This document shows, piece by piece, positions 52,060 through 61,176 of a DNA stretch of 64,000 nt. Made by a program: the position numbers and the translations under genes. Position 1 is the stretch's first letter; each line of letters opens with the position of its first letter. Below the pieces are notes generated by a model. The model saw only the letters and a list, made by a program, of their open reading frames with translations, was not told the origin of the DNA and did no database searches. Source of the DNA: Flavobacterium sp. WV_118_3 (lineage in GTDB: Bacteria > Bacteroidota > Bacteroidia > Flavobacteriales > Flavobacteriaceae); the NCBI RefSeq assembly GCF_039778605.1, contig NZ_CP156060.1, forward strand, positions 107,501-171,500, in the 5' to 3' direction.

Positions 52060-54432
52060 CTACATTCGGTTGGTTTCTTCATTAAGCGAAGCAGCTTTGA
52101 CCGATTTGGATTTTCCACCGCCAAAATAATACGTTGCCTGCACATAAAAGCGTCGGGTTTCCCATCGGTTGGTCCAATCGGTAGTCACATTTTGAATTTC
52201 TGTAACACGTTGGTAGAAACTTTTTTTCAGAATATTAGTACAACCACCGGATAACTGTAGCGTTTTGTTGAACAGGTTCTTTTTTGCCGATACGCTAAAG
52301 TCGCCAATGGCTTTCGAATAGCCGTTTGGTGTGGTCGAACGTCCGACATAAAATCCGTTTATATTGAGTGTCCAGTCTTTAAAAGTGAAGTTTTCATACA
52401 AATTGATCTCGTGACGGAAACCGTTACCCTGATATGAAAATTCGGGAATATCCGACGATTCGCTAGAGTAAGTGCCTTCAAAGTTGAATTGCATCGTCCA
52501 CCATGGCGCTATCTGGTAGGGATAGGTGGCCGAAAATCCGATTTTCTTTCCGGTCGACGCATTGGCTTTATAGTTGATGTTGTAGTTTCCTTCCGGTTGA
52601 TAGGCAATCACATCGGTAAAACCATTGTTGTATAAATAACCATAGAGGCTTAGATGTAAAGCACTTTTATAAATATAACTCAACTGAAGACTATGGTAAT
52701 ACTCCGGTTTTAAAGCCGGATTTCCTTTTTGAAGTGTATAGGCATCCAGATATAAATAATATGGATTTAACGATAAATAGCCCGGTCGACCAATACGGCG
52801 GCTATAGCTCAATTGGTATTGGTTGTTCTCTTTTTTATAATTGATGGAAAAGGAAGGGAAGAGGTTGGTGTAACGATTCGAATGGGATTGATGATTGATG
52901 GGTGAGTTGGCTTCATATTGAAAATACTCGGCGCGAAGTCCGGCCATAAAATTCCATTTGCCCAGACTAAGGTCCACTTGTGCATAGGCGGACGTAAGGT
53001 GTTCTTTATAGGTGAAATTATTGATCAAAAGACTGTCAGGTATGATGGATAAACCGCTGTTGTAGGCATCGTAACCATTGTAGTAATCCATATGGATATA
53101 CGAATATTTAAGTCCGCTTTCCAGATATAGTTTTTGCGCCAGACGCTGACGAAGATCGGTCTGAGTGGTAACAATGGTATACTTGGTTGTATTGGTGCCG
53201 TTGAGTTGCATATAGGAATTGTCGGCATAATCATTGCGTTGAAAACCGGATGAAGATGTGGTATAGCGCGCCAAATTCGCCTGTATATCCAGTTTGGTCG
53301 TCGTACTGTCGGTCACAAAACTGTAAAAAGCATTTCCGGTTAAGCGTTCTGAGGGTTTTTGTTCGTGTTTGCTTAGGTTTACGGTAGTCACAGGCGCGTT
53401 ATTCAGGAATTCGTAGGTAGTGCCATAGGTGTTTTCATCAGCATCGGAGCGGAAATAGTACCAATCCGTACTGATTAGTTGTTTTTCACTAAGTTTACGT
53501 TCCACAGCGAGGTTAAGGCTTTTGGAAACGGTTTCAGGTCGCCATTTGTTATATTGATCAATAACACGGTTGCCTTCAGGCGCGGTGATGTCCTGTCGGA
53601 TATGACGGTGGTTTACGGAGTTACCTTTGTAATAGGACATATTTCCATTGATGTTCCATAGCGAATCGCTGTAATACATACGGCTGCCATATTGGTGTTT
53701 AAAATATTCACCGTAAGAGGCCCAGGCGTAGGCGTTTCCGCTTAGATGCTTTTCTTTTTTCCGTTTTAAAATAATGTTGATGATACCTGCGGTCCCCGAT
53801 GCATCATAACGCGCCGATGGTTGCGCAATAATTTCTATCGAAGCAATGTCATCACCTTTTAGCGATCGGATATATTCGCGGAGCGCTTCCCCTTGAAGGG
53901 CGCTTTTCTTTCCATTGATCATAATCTGAATGTCTCCATTACCGCGGAAAAGCAGATTTTCGTCTTTATCAAGTTGAATACCGGGAACCTGACGTAAGGT
54001 TTCGAGACCGTTATTGCCCAGTCCGACGCCAGCCATATCGATGTTGAAAATCATTTTGTCTCCTTTCATGGTAATGGCATTTTGTTTTGCCTTAACGATC
54101 ACTTCGTTTAAGGTTGTATTGGCCGCCGGTTGCAGGATAGCTTTTAAGCGAAGCGGGAAATCGCGGGCCGCTATTTTTTGACTATAGTCGGCGTAACCCA
54201 TATAACGGATGGTGAGTGTGCCGCTGTGAAATGTTTCGGAGATAGCAAGGCTAAAGTTTCCCTGCTCGTCGGTATGTGCCGATACTATGTTTTTTTGTAA
54301 GGTATCCGTTACGAATATAGAAGCATAGGGAAGGGATTCGCCCTTGGAATCGGAGGCATTTCCGGTGAGTTTTTGTGCTGATAGTACAATTGGAATAAGT
54401 AAAAAGACTGCTAAATAGTGAAATGATTTCAT
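52060..54432 (-). CDS. TonB-dependent-receptor-like outer-membrane beta-barrel protein
   Basis: 790 residues. Signal peptide (about 1-19), carboxypeptidase-regulatory-like beta domain (about 20-105; ASDSKGESLPYASIFV), plug (about 115-230; LRQVPGIQLDKDENL, GNGDIQIMINGK, ARYDASGTAGIINI), then a 22-strand-type barrel with many Tyr/Asn repeats, ending QATYYFGGGKSK with a charged tail. This matches the Bacteroidota outer_beta-barrel receptors (OMP_b-brl_3 type). No SusD partner and no obvious TonB box after the signal peptide. Divergent from the LytS-type kinase gene; substrate unknown. Confidence 0.9.
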   Translation of the reverse strand: MKSFHYLAVFLLIPIVLSAQKLTGNASDSKGESLPYASIFVTDTLQKNIVSAHTDEQGNFSLAISETFHSGTLTIRYMGYADYSQKIAARDFPLRLKAILQPAANTTLNEVIVKAKQNAITMKGDKMIFNIDMAGVGLGNNGLETLRQVPGIQLDKDENLLFRGNGDIQIMINGKKSALQGEALREYIRSLKGDDIASIEIIAQPSARYDASGTAGIINIILKRKKEKHLSGNAYAWASYGEYFKHQYGSRMYYSDSLWNINGNMSYYKGNSVNHRHIRQDITAPEGNRVIDQYNKWRPETVSKSLNLAVERKLSEKQLISTDWYYFRSDADENTYGTTYEFLNNAPVTTVNLSKHEQKPSERLTGNAFYSFVTDSTTTKLDIQANLARYTTSSSGFQRNDYADNSYMQLNGTNTTKYTIVTTQTDLRQRLAQKLYLESGLKYSYIHMDYYNGYDAYNSGLSIIPDSLLINNFTYKEHLTSAYAQVDLSLGKWNFMAGLRAEYFQYEANSPINHQSHSNRYTNLFPSFSINYKKENNQYQLSYSRRIGRPGYLSLNPYYLYLDAYTLQKGNPALKPEYYHSLQLSYIYKSALHLSLYGYLYNNGFTDVIAYQPEGNYNINYKANASTGKKIGFSATYPYQIAPWWTMQFNFEGTYSSESSDIPEFSYQGNGFRHEINLYENFTFKDWTLNINGFYVGRSTTPNGYSKAIGDFSVSAKKNLFNKTLQLSGGCTNILKKSFYQRVTEIQNVTTDWTNRWETRRFYVQATYYFGGGKSKSVKAASLNEETNRM

Positions 54433-54632
54433 AGGCTGATTTTATAATACAAGAGTAGACCGCTTTAAACAGTCATTTTTCTAAAAAGGATAAAGCATCA
54501 CGATTGTCTTATAAACGGACGATTATGGCATATAAAAAATTTGGTTGTGTAAAACGGGGAGTTCGTATCGGATTTTCCTGGTTTTGTCGGATACGGTTTT
54601 CGGACTATCCGGAAAAAACATACTTTAGTGGT

Positions 54633-55661
54633 ATGTCTAAAAAAAGAGAAATACAGTATCATATTGTCTTTTGGGTCGTGGTGATGCTTCTGGATCATTT
54701 GCTGGAAGATATCATGAAGGATCGCAATAACGCTTTTTTCTGGAAGGCACTTCAGGGAACCGGATTTACGTTATTGCAAATGGTGTTGTTTTATCTGAAT
54801 TATCTGTGGGTGTGTCCGAAGACAATTCCGTACAAAAAATGGAAACTTTTTGCCCTATGTCAGTTGGGGTTGTTTTTTCTGTTTCCGACGCTACGTTTTA
54901 TAATCGAAGAAGTGATCATTTACCGGATTACCGGAAATCATAATTATGTGATGGAAGCACTTACGGTGGCTTATTATGTATATGATAATTCATATTATGT
55001 GATACGTACCTTGTTACTTAGTATTGTTGGTTATTTCCTGAAATACCTTTGGACAACCAATGAGAAGATGAACCGCCTGCAGTTGGAAAAAAAGCAGGCC
55101 GAGTTACAAGTGCTTAAAAATCAGTTGAGCCCGCATTTTTTATTTAATACGCTCAATAGCTTTTACTCGGATTTGTATGATACGCAGCCTAAAGTGGCCG
55201 ATGATATTATGAAATTGTCTGAGATGTTGCGCTATGTGACGTATGAAAATGAAAACGACAGGGTATTGCTTCGCGATGAGGTGGAGTTTTTGCAGCATTA
55301 TATTGCGCTTTTCCAACGGCGTTTTGACGGAACAATTCCAGTGGAATATCACTATCCACATGAGCTAAAAGAATATCGAATTCCGTCATTGCTACTGATT
55401 CATTTTGTGGAAAATGCCTTTAAACACGGAATTTTGGACGATCCAAACCATCCGGTGGTGTTTGATTTTACAATACAAAACGACCGATTGGTTTTCCGTG
55501 CGTCTAATAGCTATCGAAAGAGTCAGCATTATGATGTTAGTGGTGTCGGACAGAAAAATATCGTACAACGACTTGCAATTTTGTTTCCGGATAATCATAG
55601 TTTACTCGTGGATCAAACAGAAAATACCTATACCGTCGTTTTAAATATCCCATTGTTATGA
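54633..55661 (+). CDS. LytS-type sensor histidine kinase
   Basis: 342 residues from the ATG at 54633; the frame is open from 54504 but those 43 codons are rich in Arg and Cys and precede the first TM, so I reject them. Four TM helices (about 10-140), then His_kinase with H168 (NQLSPHFLFNTL) and HATPase with HFVENAFKHGI; the later G box is short (RASNSY-VSGVGQKNI), as in many Bacteroidota LytS proteins. Overlaps the LytTR regulator by four bases (ATGA), so the pair is cotranslated. Confidence 0.9.
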   Translation: MSKKREIQYHIVFWVVVMLLDHLLEDIMKDRNNAFFWKALQGTGFTLLQMVLFYLNYLWVCPKTIPYKKWKLFALCQLGLFFLFPTLRFIIEEVIIYRITGNHNYVMEALTVAYYVYDNSYYVIRTLLLSIVGYFLKYLWTTNEKMNRLQLEKKQAELQVLKNQLSPHFLFNTLNSFYSDLYDTQPKVADDIMKLSEMLRYVTYENENDRVLLRDEVEFLQHYIALFQRRFDGTIPVEYHYPHELKEYRIPSLLLIHFVENAFKHGILDDPNHPVVFDFTIQNDRLVFRASNSYRKSQHYDVSGVGQKNIVQRLAILFPDNHSLLVDQTENTYTVVLNIPLL

Positions 55662-56380
55662 TGCAAAAACCTATAACCTGTATAATTGTAGATGACGAAC
55701 CACCGGCAATACGACTGCTGCAAAAGTATGTGGAACAATTACCCGGATTGGAATGCATCGGAACCGCAACCCGTGCCGTGGAAGCCTTGCATCTAATCGA
55801 ACAACAGTTACCCGATATTGTTTTTCTGGATATTCAGATGCCGGATCTTACGGGTTTACAACTCTCAGCCCTTATAAAAGGAAAGGTTAAGGTGGTGTTT
55901 ACAACCGCTTATCCGCAATTTGCCGTGGAAGGTTTCGAGCAAGATGCTGTCGATTATCTGCTAAAACCGGTGGCATTTAACCGGTTTATTGGCGCTGTCG
56001 AAAAAGTGCGGAAAATTTCAGATTCATCAAAACCAAAACCCGTTGCCGAAGTACAGGAGGATTACTTTTTTATCAAAACGGATGGCAAAAACCGGTATAA
56101 AAGGGTTCTTATAAATGCGATTTATTATATCGAGAGTATTAAGAATTACGTGGTAATTCATACCGGTGAGGAGCAGGTGATTACCTATAATACCTTAAAA
56201 CATTTTGAAGAGCATTTGCCGGAAGACCGGTTTGTGAAAATACATAAATCCTATATGGTGGCACTTGGGAAAATAGAAAAAACCGATACCAATGAAGTTT
56301 GGGTTTTGAATAAAAGCTTACCACTGGGAGATACTTATAAATCAGATTTTTTTAAAAGAGTACAGCAGTTTCTACTTTGA
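55658..56380 (+). CDS. LytTR-family response regulator
   Basis: 240 residues. Receiver (about 1-120) with acidic D12/D13, phospho-acceptor D58 (DIVFLDIQMP), T85 and K103 (LLKPVAF). LytTR DNA-binding domain (about 140-240): YFFIKTDGKNRYKRVLI, IYYIESIKNYVVIH, FVKIHKSYMVAL. Cognate partner of the overlapping kinase. The divergent outer-membrane receptor gene is a candidate target. Confidence 0.94.
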   Translation: MMQKPITCIIVDDEPPAIRLLQKYVEQLPGLECIGTATRAVEALHLIEQQLPDIVFLDIQMPDLTGLQLSALIKGKVKVVFTTAYPQFAVEGFEQDAVDYLLKPVAFNRFIGAVEKVRKISDSSKPKPVAEVQEDYFFIKTDGKNRYKRVLINAIYYIESIKNYVVIHTGEEQVITYNTLKHFEEHLPEDRFVKIHKSYMVALGKIEKTDTNEVWVLNKSLPLGDTYKSDFFKRVQQFLL

Positions 56381-56394
56381 TTTGCTGCTAGTTC

Positions 56395-56431
56395 CTACAC
56401 CTGACAGGTTTTTAAGACCTGTCAGGTGTAG
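56395..56431. repeat. REP-like palindrome, copy 1
   Basis: Perfect 15-bp inverted repeat CTACACCTGACAGGT / ACCTGTCAGGTGTAG around TTTTAAG. Shares the ACACCTGACAGGTTTT arm with the copy at 57726-57758. It lies between convergent genes and could also act as a terminator. Confidence 0.85.
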
Positions 56432-56435
56432 TAGC

Positions 56436-57665
56436 TTAGCGTCCCAAAGCATCCCATATCTGATAAAATACCTGATTACCTTCCGGAGTTGAAAAGTTGG
56501 TATTAAACATCATGATACGTCCGGTACTGGTTTTCGGATCAAAAAAAAGCATGGCCATAACACCGGGATCGCCACCGGTATGACCAATATAACCGGTATA
56601 ACCAAAACCTATAAAAATCCCGGTATTATACGATTCGCTATACGGATTCTGAGTGTTTCGTTCGGTAAAGTGTCCGGCGGATAATTGTGGTTTAAAAAAC
56701 TCACGATAACTTTCTTTGGATAGTATTGTACCTTTACCGTTATAACCGCGGATCAGTTCCTGTAGGTACTTGCTCAGATCGTTGATTGTAGTCATAAAAC
56801 CACCATCCGGATACGAACTCATAGTGTAATAGGGAAGTAGTGTTTCCGGATCCTGATAATAGCGGGACAAACGGGACAAATCTATAGCGTCGAATTTCCA
56901 ACCGGAATCTTTTAATTGTAGCGGATTAAGGATGTGTTTTTGCGTAAAAACATCAAAAGGCTCCCCGGTGGCGCGTTCGATAATATAAGCGGCCAATGTC
57001 GTTCCGGTATTGGAGTATTCATAGTGCACGCCCGGCGCTTTGTTTAAAAAAGTATCCGCGTTGTGCCATTTTCCATTTGCAGCTAGCATTTCTTTTGTGA
57101 AAACAGCCAAGCTTACAACCGAATCCGCTGGATTTAATATTTGAGTGTCATCGAATACTAAAGGCAAACCGTTTAGATCCTGATTGGGTTTTAGATAATA
57201 GTTCTTGTTTAAATAATTTTCGTTGTCCAGTATCGTCGAAGTATGCGTAGCCAAATGCCGGATCGTAATGGTAGTTTCCGGGAAGTTTGGGTTGATCACT
57301 TCAAATGGAAGATACGAATTAACAGGATCGTCCAATCGGAGTTTTCCGAGTTCCTGTGCTTTTAGCAGGGCAATACCAACCAATGTTTTCGAGATGGAGG
57401 CAATGCTTTGGATGGTCTGTACGGTATAGGCTTTGTGAGCCGCCTGGTCGGCATAGCCGAATCCGTTTTTATAACGCACCCCTTGATCATCTACAATGGC
57501 AACACCAAATCCGTTAAAATAACCTTTGTTGTAAAGCTGCTGTAACCGATTGGTAAGGGAATCAGTTGCAGATTTACGGATAACGGTTGTTGTATTTTGT
57601 TTCGGTACGGAACAGGAAACCACAAACAGCATACTTGTTGCCAAAAGAAGGATTGTTTTTTTCAA
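56436..57665 (-). CDS. Lipoprotein serine hydrolase, class C beta-lactamase family
   Basis: 409 residues. Lipoprotein signal with lipid-attachment C18 (LFVVSC). Beta-lactamase/D-Ala-D-Ala carboxypeptidase fold: SxxK as S90-I-S-K93, second motif Y217-S-N219, and the C-terminal H-T-G motif (IGHTGGDPG). Likely a periplasm- or surface-anchored esterase or peptidase, not necessarily a lactamase. Flanked by a REP-like palindrome on each side, which may mark an insertion boundary or only spacing. Confidence 0.9.
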   Translation of the reverse strand: MKKTILLLATSMLFVVSCSVPKQNTTTVIRKSATDSLTNRLQQLYNKGYFNGFGVAIVDDQGVRYKNGFGYADQAAHKAYTVQTIQSIASISKTLVGIALLKAQELGKLRLDDPVNSYLPFEVINPNFPETTITIRHLATHTSTILDNENYLNKNYYLKPNQDLNGLPLVFDDTQILNPADSVVSLAVFTKEMLAANGKWHNADTFLNKAPGVHYEYSNTGTTLAAYIIERATGEPFDVFTQKHILNPLQLKDSGWKFDAIDLSRLSRYYQDPETLLPYYTMSSYPDGGFMTTINDLSKYLQELIRGYNGKGTILSKESYREFFKPQLSAGHFTERNTQNPYSESYNTGIFIGFGYTGYIGHTGGDPGVMAMLFFDPKTSTGRIMMFNTNFSTPEGNQVFYQIWDALGR

Positions 57666-57704
57666 AAGGTCGAATGTCAGGTTTTTACGAAGTTACAAAA
57701 TAAT

Positions 57705-57758
57705 ATACACCTGACCTGGTTAGATACACCTGACAGGTTTTAAAAACCTGTCAGGTGT
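57705..57758. repeat. REP-like palindrome, copy 2, with partial third copy
   Basis: Perfect palindrome ACACCTGACAGGTTTT-A-AAAACCTGTCAGGTGT (57726-57758), preceded by the partial copy ATACACCTGACCTGGT (57705-57720), which repeats the left arm. It lies between the serine hydrolase and the membrane-protein gene. Confidence 0.85.
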
Positions 57759-57779
57759 GGAATATGAAGAGGGAGATAA

Positions 57780-58373
57780 TTATTTATCGTAATTTGCTTC
57801 GATTTCCTTTAATGCGGTAATAATGCTTTCGGTTTTGGCATGTTCTTTCCGGATTTGTCTTTTGCCAATTATAAAATAGGCGATAAGCATCCAAACAACA
57901 TATAAAGTCAGGAAAATGATTTTGGAGGCTATGGATAGGGGATCTGCGACTTCGATTGCATAAAGCCCAAAGGCAATATTCATGACAATATAATAGATAA
58001 GGGTGTACATCGTATTTACTTTTTGTTGAAAATTATAGAATTCTCTGATCTGTTGTAAAGCGATTTGAGGCGATGCTGTGAGATCGGTCTTTTGAAGTTT
58101 GCGAACCATGAGTAATCGCAAAGCAGAATATCCGAATATCGAAGCAAACATTAGTCCGATACCCATAAAGGTTGTCGCCATTTTAAAAGGGAACGAACTT
58201 ACCAGCCAGGCCAGAAATATAACGGTAAGCATTAAAATAATAACCTGAATGCCTATTTTTCGTGTCATGGATTGTTGCTCTTTTTTCGCTTTATTGATGA
58301 TAACAGTAACATCAGGTAGCGCACCGGTACTTTGTTGTTGCCAGATTTCTTTTAGATTGTCAAACGCTTTCAT
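57780..58373 (-). CDS. Four-TM membrane protein cotranscribed with ECF sigma factor
   Basis: 197 residues. N-terminal cytosolic segment of about 40 residues (AFDNLKEIWQQQSTGALPDV), then four TM helices (about 44-62, 68-90, 118-140, 155-175) and a charged tail. Overlaps the sigma factor gene by 14 bp, so it is probably its regulator: an atypical membrane anti-sigma factor. No ZAS-type HxxxCxxC motif is present, so the assignment rests on gene order only. Confidence 0.75.
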   Translation of the reverse strand: MKAFDNLKEIWQQQSTGALPDVTVIINKAKKEQQSMTRKIGIQVIILMLTVIFLAWLVSSFPFKMATTFMGIGLMFASIFGYSALRLLMVRKLQKTDLTASPQIALQQIREFYNFQQKVNTMYTLIYYIVMNIAFGLYAIEVADPLSIASKIIFLTLYVVWMLIAYFIIGKRQIRKEHAKTESIITALKEIEANYDK

Positions 58374-58866
58374 ATTTACTGTAAATGGTGTTTAATTGTT
58401 GTTTTATCCGGTGTATTTTTACTCGTAAATTACCTTCCGTAATTCCGGTTGCCGCGGCAATTTCGCTATAGGGAACATCTTCCAGTAACATTGTAATGAT
58501 CAAACGGTCGGATTCGTTAAGCTCGCTGATGCATTTGTAGAGCAACTGGATTTGCTGTTCTTTTTCATTGTTGTCGTCGTGATCGATTGTTGCCAGTTCG
58601 GGTTGGAGTTCGTCGGTTTGTTTGTTTTTTTGCGAACGGATGTGATAGAGGCAGGTGTTTACTGCAATCCGATAGATCCAGGTGCTGATTTGCGATTCGC
58701 CCCGGAATTTGTTCTGATTTTGCCAGATCCGAATAAATACTTCCTGAAGTAAATCATCGGCTTCCATATGGTTTCCGGTATATCCCAAACAGATCCGGTG
58801 TATTTTGGCCGAGTAGGTCGCATATAATTCCCGGAATTGACTGTCTTGCTGTTGTTCTGTCGACAC
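58360..58866 (-). CDS. ECF-type RNA polymerase sigma factor
   Basis: 168 residues if read from the GTG at 58866, the first start codon past the upstream hydrolase stop; an ATG at 58911 would add 15 residues that overlap that gene. Sigma-70 region 2 (about 20-85; GYTGNHMEADDLLQEVFIRIWQN) and region 4 (about 110-165; DVPYSEIAAATGITEGNLRVKIHRIKQ). Directs polymerase to promoters that cannot be predicted here. In operon with a secreted hydrolase upstream and a membrane protein downstream. Confidence 0.88.
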   Translation of the reverse strand: MSTEQQQDSQFRELYATYSAKIHRICLGYTGNHMEADDLLQEVFIRIWQNQNKFRGESQISTWIYRIAVNTCLYHIRSQKNKQTDELQPELATIDHDDNNEKEQQIQLLYKCISELNESDRLIITMLLEDVPYSEIAAATGITEGNLRVKIHRIKQQLNTIYSKYESV

Positions 58867-58868
58867 GC

Positions 58869-59723
58869 TTATTTTTGATTTAGAAAGTTGTCTATTGCGC
58901 TGTAAAACCATTCCGGAGCGTCGTACATTATAAAATGCTTACTGTCGGCGACTTTAATGGTTTTGTTTTGTAAAGCAGCATATTGTTCGTTATAGATTTT
59001 TTCGCTGTTTTCTTTAGTGTTAAAGATACTGGTTAAAATCAATACCGGACTTTTGATTTTTGCAATATCCGTGCGAAGGTCGGTTAACGACATTTCCACA
59101 ATGGTCGATCCCAATGTTGTACGATCGCTGGCAAAGCTCCATTCGGCGATCTGTTTGGCTCTTGCCGTATCGCGAACCTGATAAAGCATCATTTGGGTCA
59201 TGTTAGCAACATAGTTGTCGTTCGGAATGGATTTGAAATTATTGATCACAGCTTCTTTATTAAAACGCGGATCGTCTTTTAAAGCGGCTACCGTTGTTTC
59301 GGGTTTGGTTAGTGCCGAAATAAACGGAACGCCGTCTACGCAAACAATTTTACCAAAAAGATCCGGTTGCGAACTGCTTACCCATAATGCCATAAAAGCA
59401 CCCAGGCTATGACCGATCAGCATTGGTTTTTTTAATTTGTTGGTTTTGACATATTGTATCAGTTGATCGTGTACGGTTTGTAATACCGGATCCTGAATCG
59501 GTTTTACACCGGCAAAACCGGCCAGCGTCAGGATATGCAATTGATAGTTGTTTTTTAAATGATCAGCGGTTTCTTTCCAAACTGCGCCACTGCAGGAATA
59601 ACCCGGAATAAGAAGTATCGGTTGTCCTTTACCAATCACTTTTACGTCAAAAGCCTGTTGTTGCGCAAAGCCAAATGAAAGGTTGAAAAGTAGGAATAAA
59701 GTGAGAATTGCATTTTTCATCAT
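58869..59723 (-). CDS. Exported alpha/beta hydrolase
   Basis: 284 residues with a signal peptide (about 1-20, ending GFAQQ; a second Met precedes it). Alpha/beta hydrolase fold: oxyanion strand ILLIPGYSCSG, nucleophile elbow GHSLGAF, acid-region loop TDLRTDIAKIKSPVLIL, and catalytic His in DSKHFIMYDAPEWF. An ester, lactone or peptide is the likely substrate. First gene of the sigma-factor operon. Its stop at 58869 leaves the sigma gene start immediately after it. Confidence 0.88.
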   Translation of the reverse strand: MMKNAILTLFLLFNLSFGFAQQQAFDVKVIGKGQPILLIPGYSCSGAVWKETADHLKNNYQLHILTLAGFAGVKPIQDPVLQTVHDQLIQYVKTNKLKKPMLIGHSLGAFMALWVSSSQPDLFGKIVCVDGVPFISALTKPETTVAALKDDPRFNKEAVINNFKSIPNDNYVANMTQMMLYQVRDTARAKQIAEWSFASDRTTLGSTIVEMSLTDLRTDIAKIKSPVLILTSIFNTKENSEKIYNEQYAALQNKTIKVADSKHFIMYDAPEWFYSAIDNFLNQK

Positions 59724-59786
59724 AACTGCATTTTAAGATTTGTTTTCTTTTGATGCAGTTGTGATGCGATTGTTACAAAAAGAGAT

Positions 59787-59816
59787 AAAAAAAAATCGCT
59801 GCATTTTTTGCAGCGA
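59787..59816 (-). terminator. Terminator of murF
   Basis: Minus strand: stem TCGCTGCA / TGCAGCGA with an AAAAA loop, then nine T. It lies directly after the murF stop codon. Confidence 0.9.
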
Positions 59817-59821
59817 CCTTT

Positions 59822-61105
59822 TTATAAGAGTTCCAGTGTTCGTTCGAGCGCCATTCCACGCGAACCTTTTATCAGGATCGTATGGGCTTTTGGGATCTCA
59901 TTTTGAAATGAATGGGTAAAATCGTCAAAACTGGAAAAGAAATGCAAATGTGGCTGATCAACTTTTGACGCAAAGAAATCCTTACCGATAAAATAGGTTT
60001 TGATTTCCGGCGTACGACTCACCAACGAAACGACGTTCTGATGTTCTTTCAGGCTTTCGGTTCCCAGTTCGAACATATCCCCCAAAATGGCAATTTTCGA
60101 GCCGTCTTCGAGTTGCGCAAAGTTTTCCAATGCTGCGGTCATACTACTCGGATTGGCATTATAGGCATCCAGAATAATATGGTTTCCGTTTTTCTCGATT
60201 AGCTGCGAGCGGTTATTGCTCGGGATATAATTTTCGATGGCCGTTTTAATGGCTTCCGTCGAAACATTAAAATAGTTTCCAATACTGATGGCCGCATTGA
60301 TATTATTGGCATTGTAAATCCCGATCAGGTGGGATTGTATTGTAATGTTTTTCACGCCGATTTTCACCATCGGATTAGCCGAAACGGATTGGATCACAAC
60401 ATCACTATTTCCTTTTTGTGAAAAGGTATAACGGGTAATGTTTTTTGTTTTTTCTTCCTGAATCGGATCATCCAGATTGACAAAAGCGGTTTTTTCGTTT
60501 TGTTCCAAATACTGATACAATTCGCTTTTTCCTTTGATTACGCCTTCCGTTCCGCCGAAACCTTCCAGATGGGCTTTCCCGAAATTGGTAATATAACCAA
60601 AATCCGGTTGGGCGATACGGCATAGCATTTCGATTTCTTTCTGATGATTGGCGCCCATTTCAACGATTCCGATGTCGGTGTCTTCGTTAAACGATAAAAG
60701 CGTAAGCGGAACACCGATATGGTTGTTGAGGTTACCAACGGTTGCTTTGGTTTGATATTGCTGTGATAACACTGCATTGATCAGTTCTTTTGTAGTGGTT
60801 TTACCATTACTACCGGTAAGTGCAATAATCGGTAAGCCTAATTGGATACGGTGGTAATTAGCCAATCCTTGTAGGGCTCTCAGACTGTCAGGAACCAAAA
60901 GCATTTTGTTTTCGTCGGTAAGGTATTTTTTATCGTCAATTACAACAAATAAGGCACCTTTGGTAAGGGCTTCGGCGGCAAAGGTATTCGCGTCGAAGTT
61001 GTCGCCTTTAAGGGCGAAAAACAACGAATTGGGTTCTATTTTTCGGGTGTCAGTACAAATGCTGGAACACTGTAAAAAACACTGGTAAAGTTCTTCTATT
61101 TTCAT
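59822..61105 (-). CDS. murF: UDP-MurNAc-tripeptide:D-Ala-D-Ala ligase
   Basis: 427 residues, Mur ligase. Adds D-Ala-D-Ala to UDP-MurNAc-tripeptide, the last cytosolic step of peptidoglycan precursor synthesis. P-loop ALTGSNGKTTTKELI (about 99-113), then NLNNHIGVPLTLL, EMGANHQKEIEML and the C-terminal domain with DAYNANPSSMTAAL and GDMFELG. At 427 residues it is slightly short for MurF (about 450 in E. coli). Directly downstream of gldJ with a terminator between, the arrangement known in Flavobacterium. Confidence 0.96.
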   Translation of the reverse strand: MKIEELYQCFLQCSSICTDTRKIEPNSLFFALKGDNFDANTFAAEALTKGALFVVIDDKKYLTDENKMLLVPDSLRALQGLANYHRIQLGLPIIALTGSNGKTTTKELINAVLSQQYQTKATVGNLNNHIGVPLTLLSFNEDTDIGIVEMGANHQKEIEMLCRIAQPDFGYITNFGKAHLEGFGGTEGVIKGKSELYQYLEQNEKTAFVNLDDPIQEEKTKNITRYTFSQKGNSDVVIQSVSANPMVKIGVKNITIQSHLIGIYNANNINAAISIGNYFNVSTEAIKTAIENYIPSNNRSQLIEKNGNHIILDAYNANPSSMTAALENFAQLEDGSKIAILGDMFELGTESLKEHQNVVSLVSRTPEIKTYFIGKDFFASKVDQPHLHFFSSFDDFTHSFQNEIPKAHTILIKGSRGMALERTLELL

Positions 61106-61118
61106 GTGGTGAAAGTAC

Positions 61119-61155
61119 TAAAAAAATAAAAGCCCTAAAATAGTTTAGGGCTTTT
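61119..61155 (-). terminator. Terminator of gldJ
   Basis: Minus strand: stem AAAAGCCCTAAA / TTTAGGGCTTTT with loop CTAT, then a T-rich tail. Because the murF start codon is only about 14 bp past it, it may act as an attenuator rather than a full stop. Confidence 0.85.
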
Positions 61156-61176
61156 AAAGTATGTATGAAAATTTAA

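Noticed and set aside
54504..54632. 43-codon N-terminal extension of the LytS-type kinase
   Set aside because: Arg/Cys-rich, not like a kinase N-terminus; a Met just before the first membrane helix is a better start.
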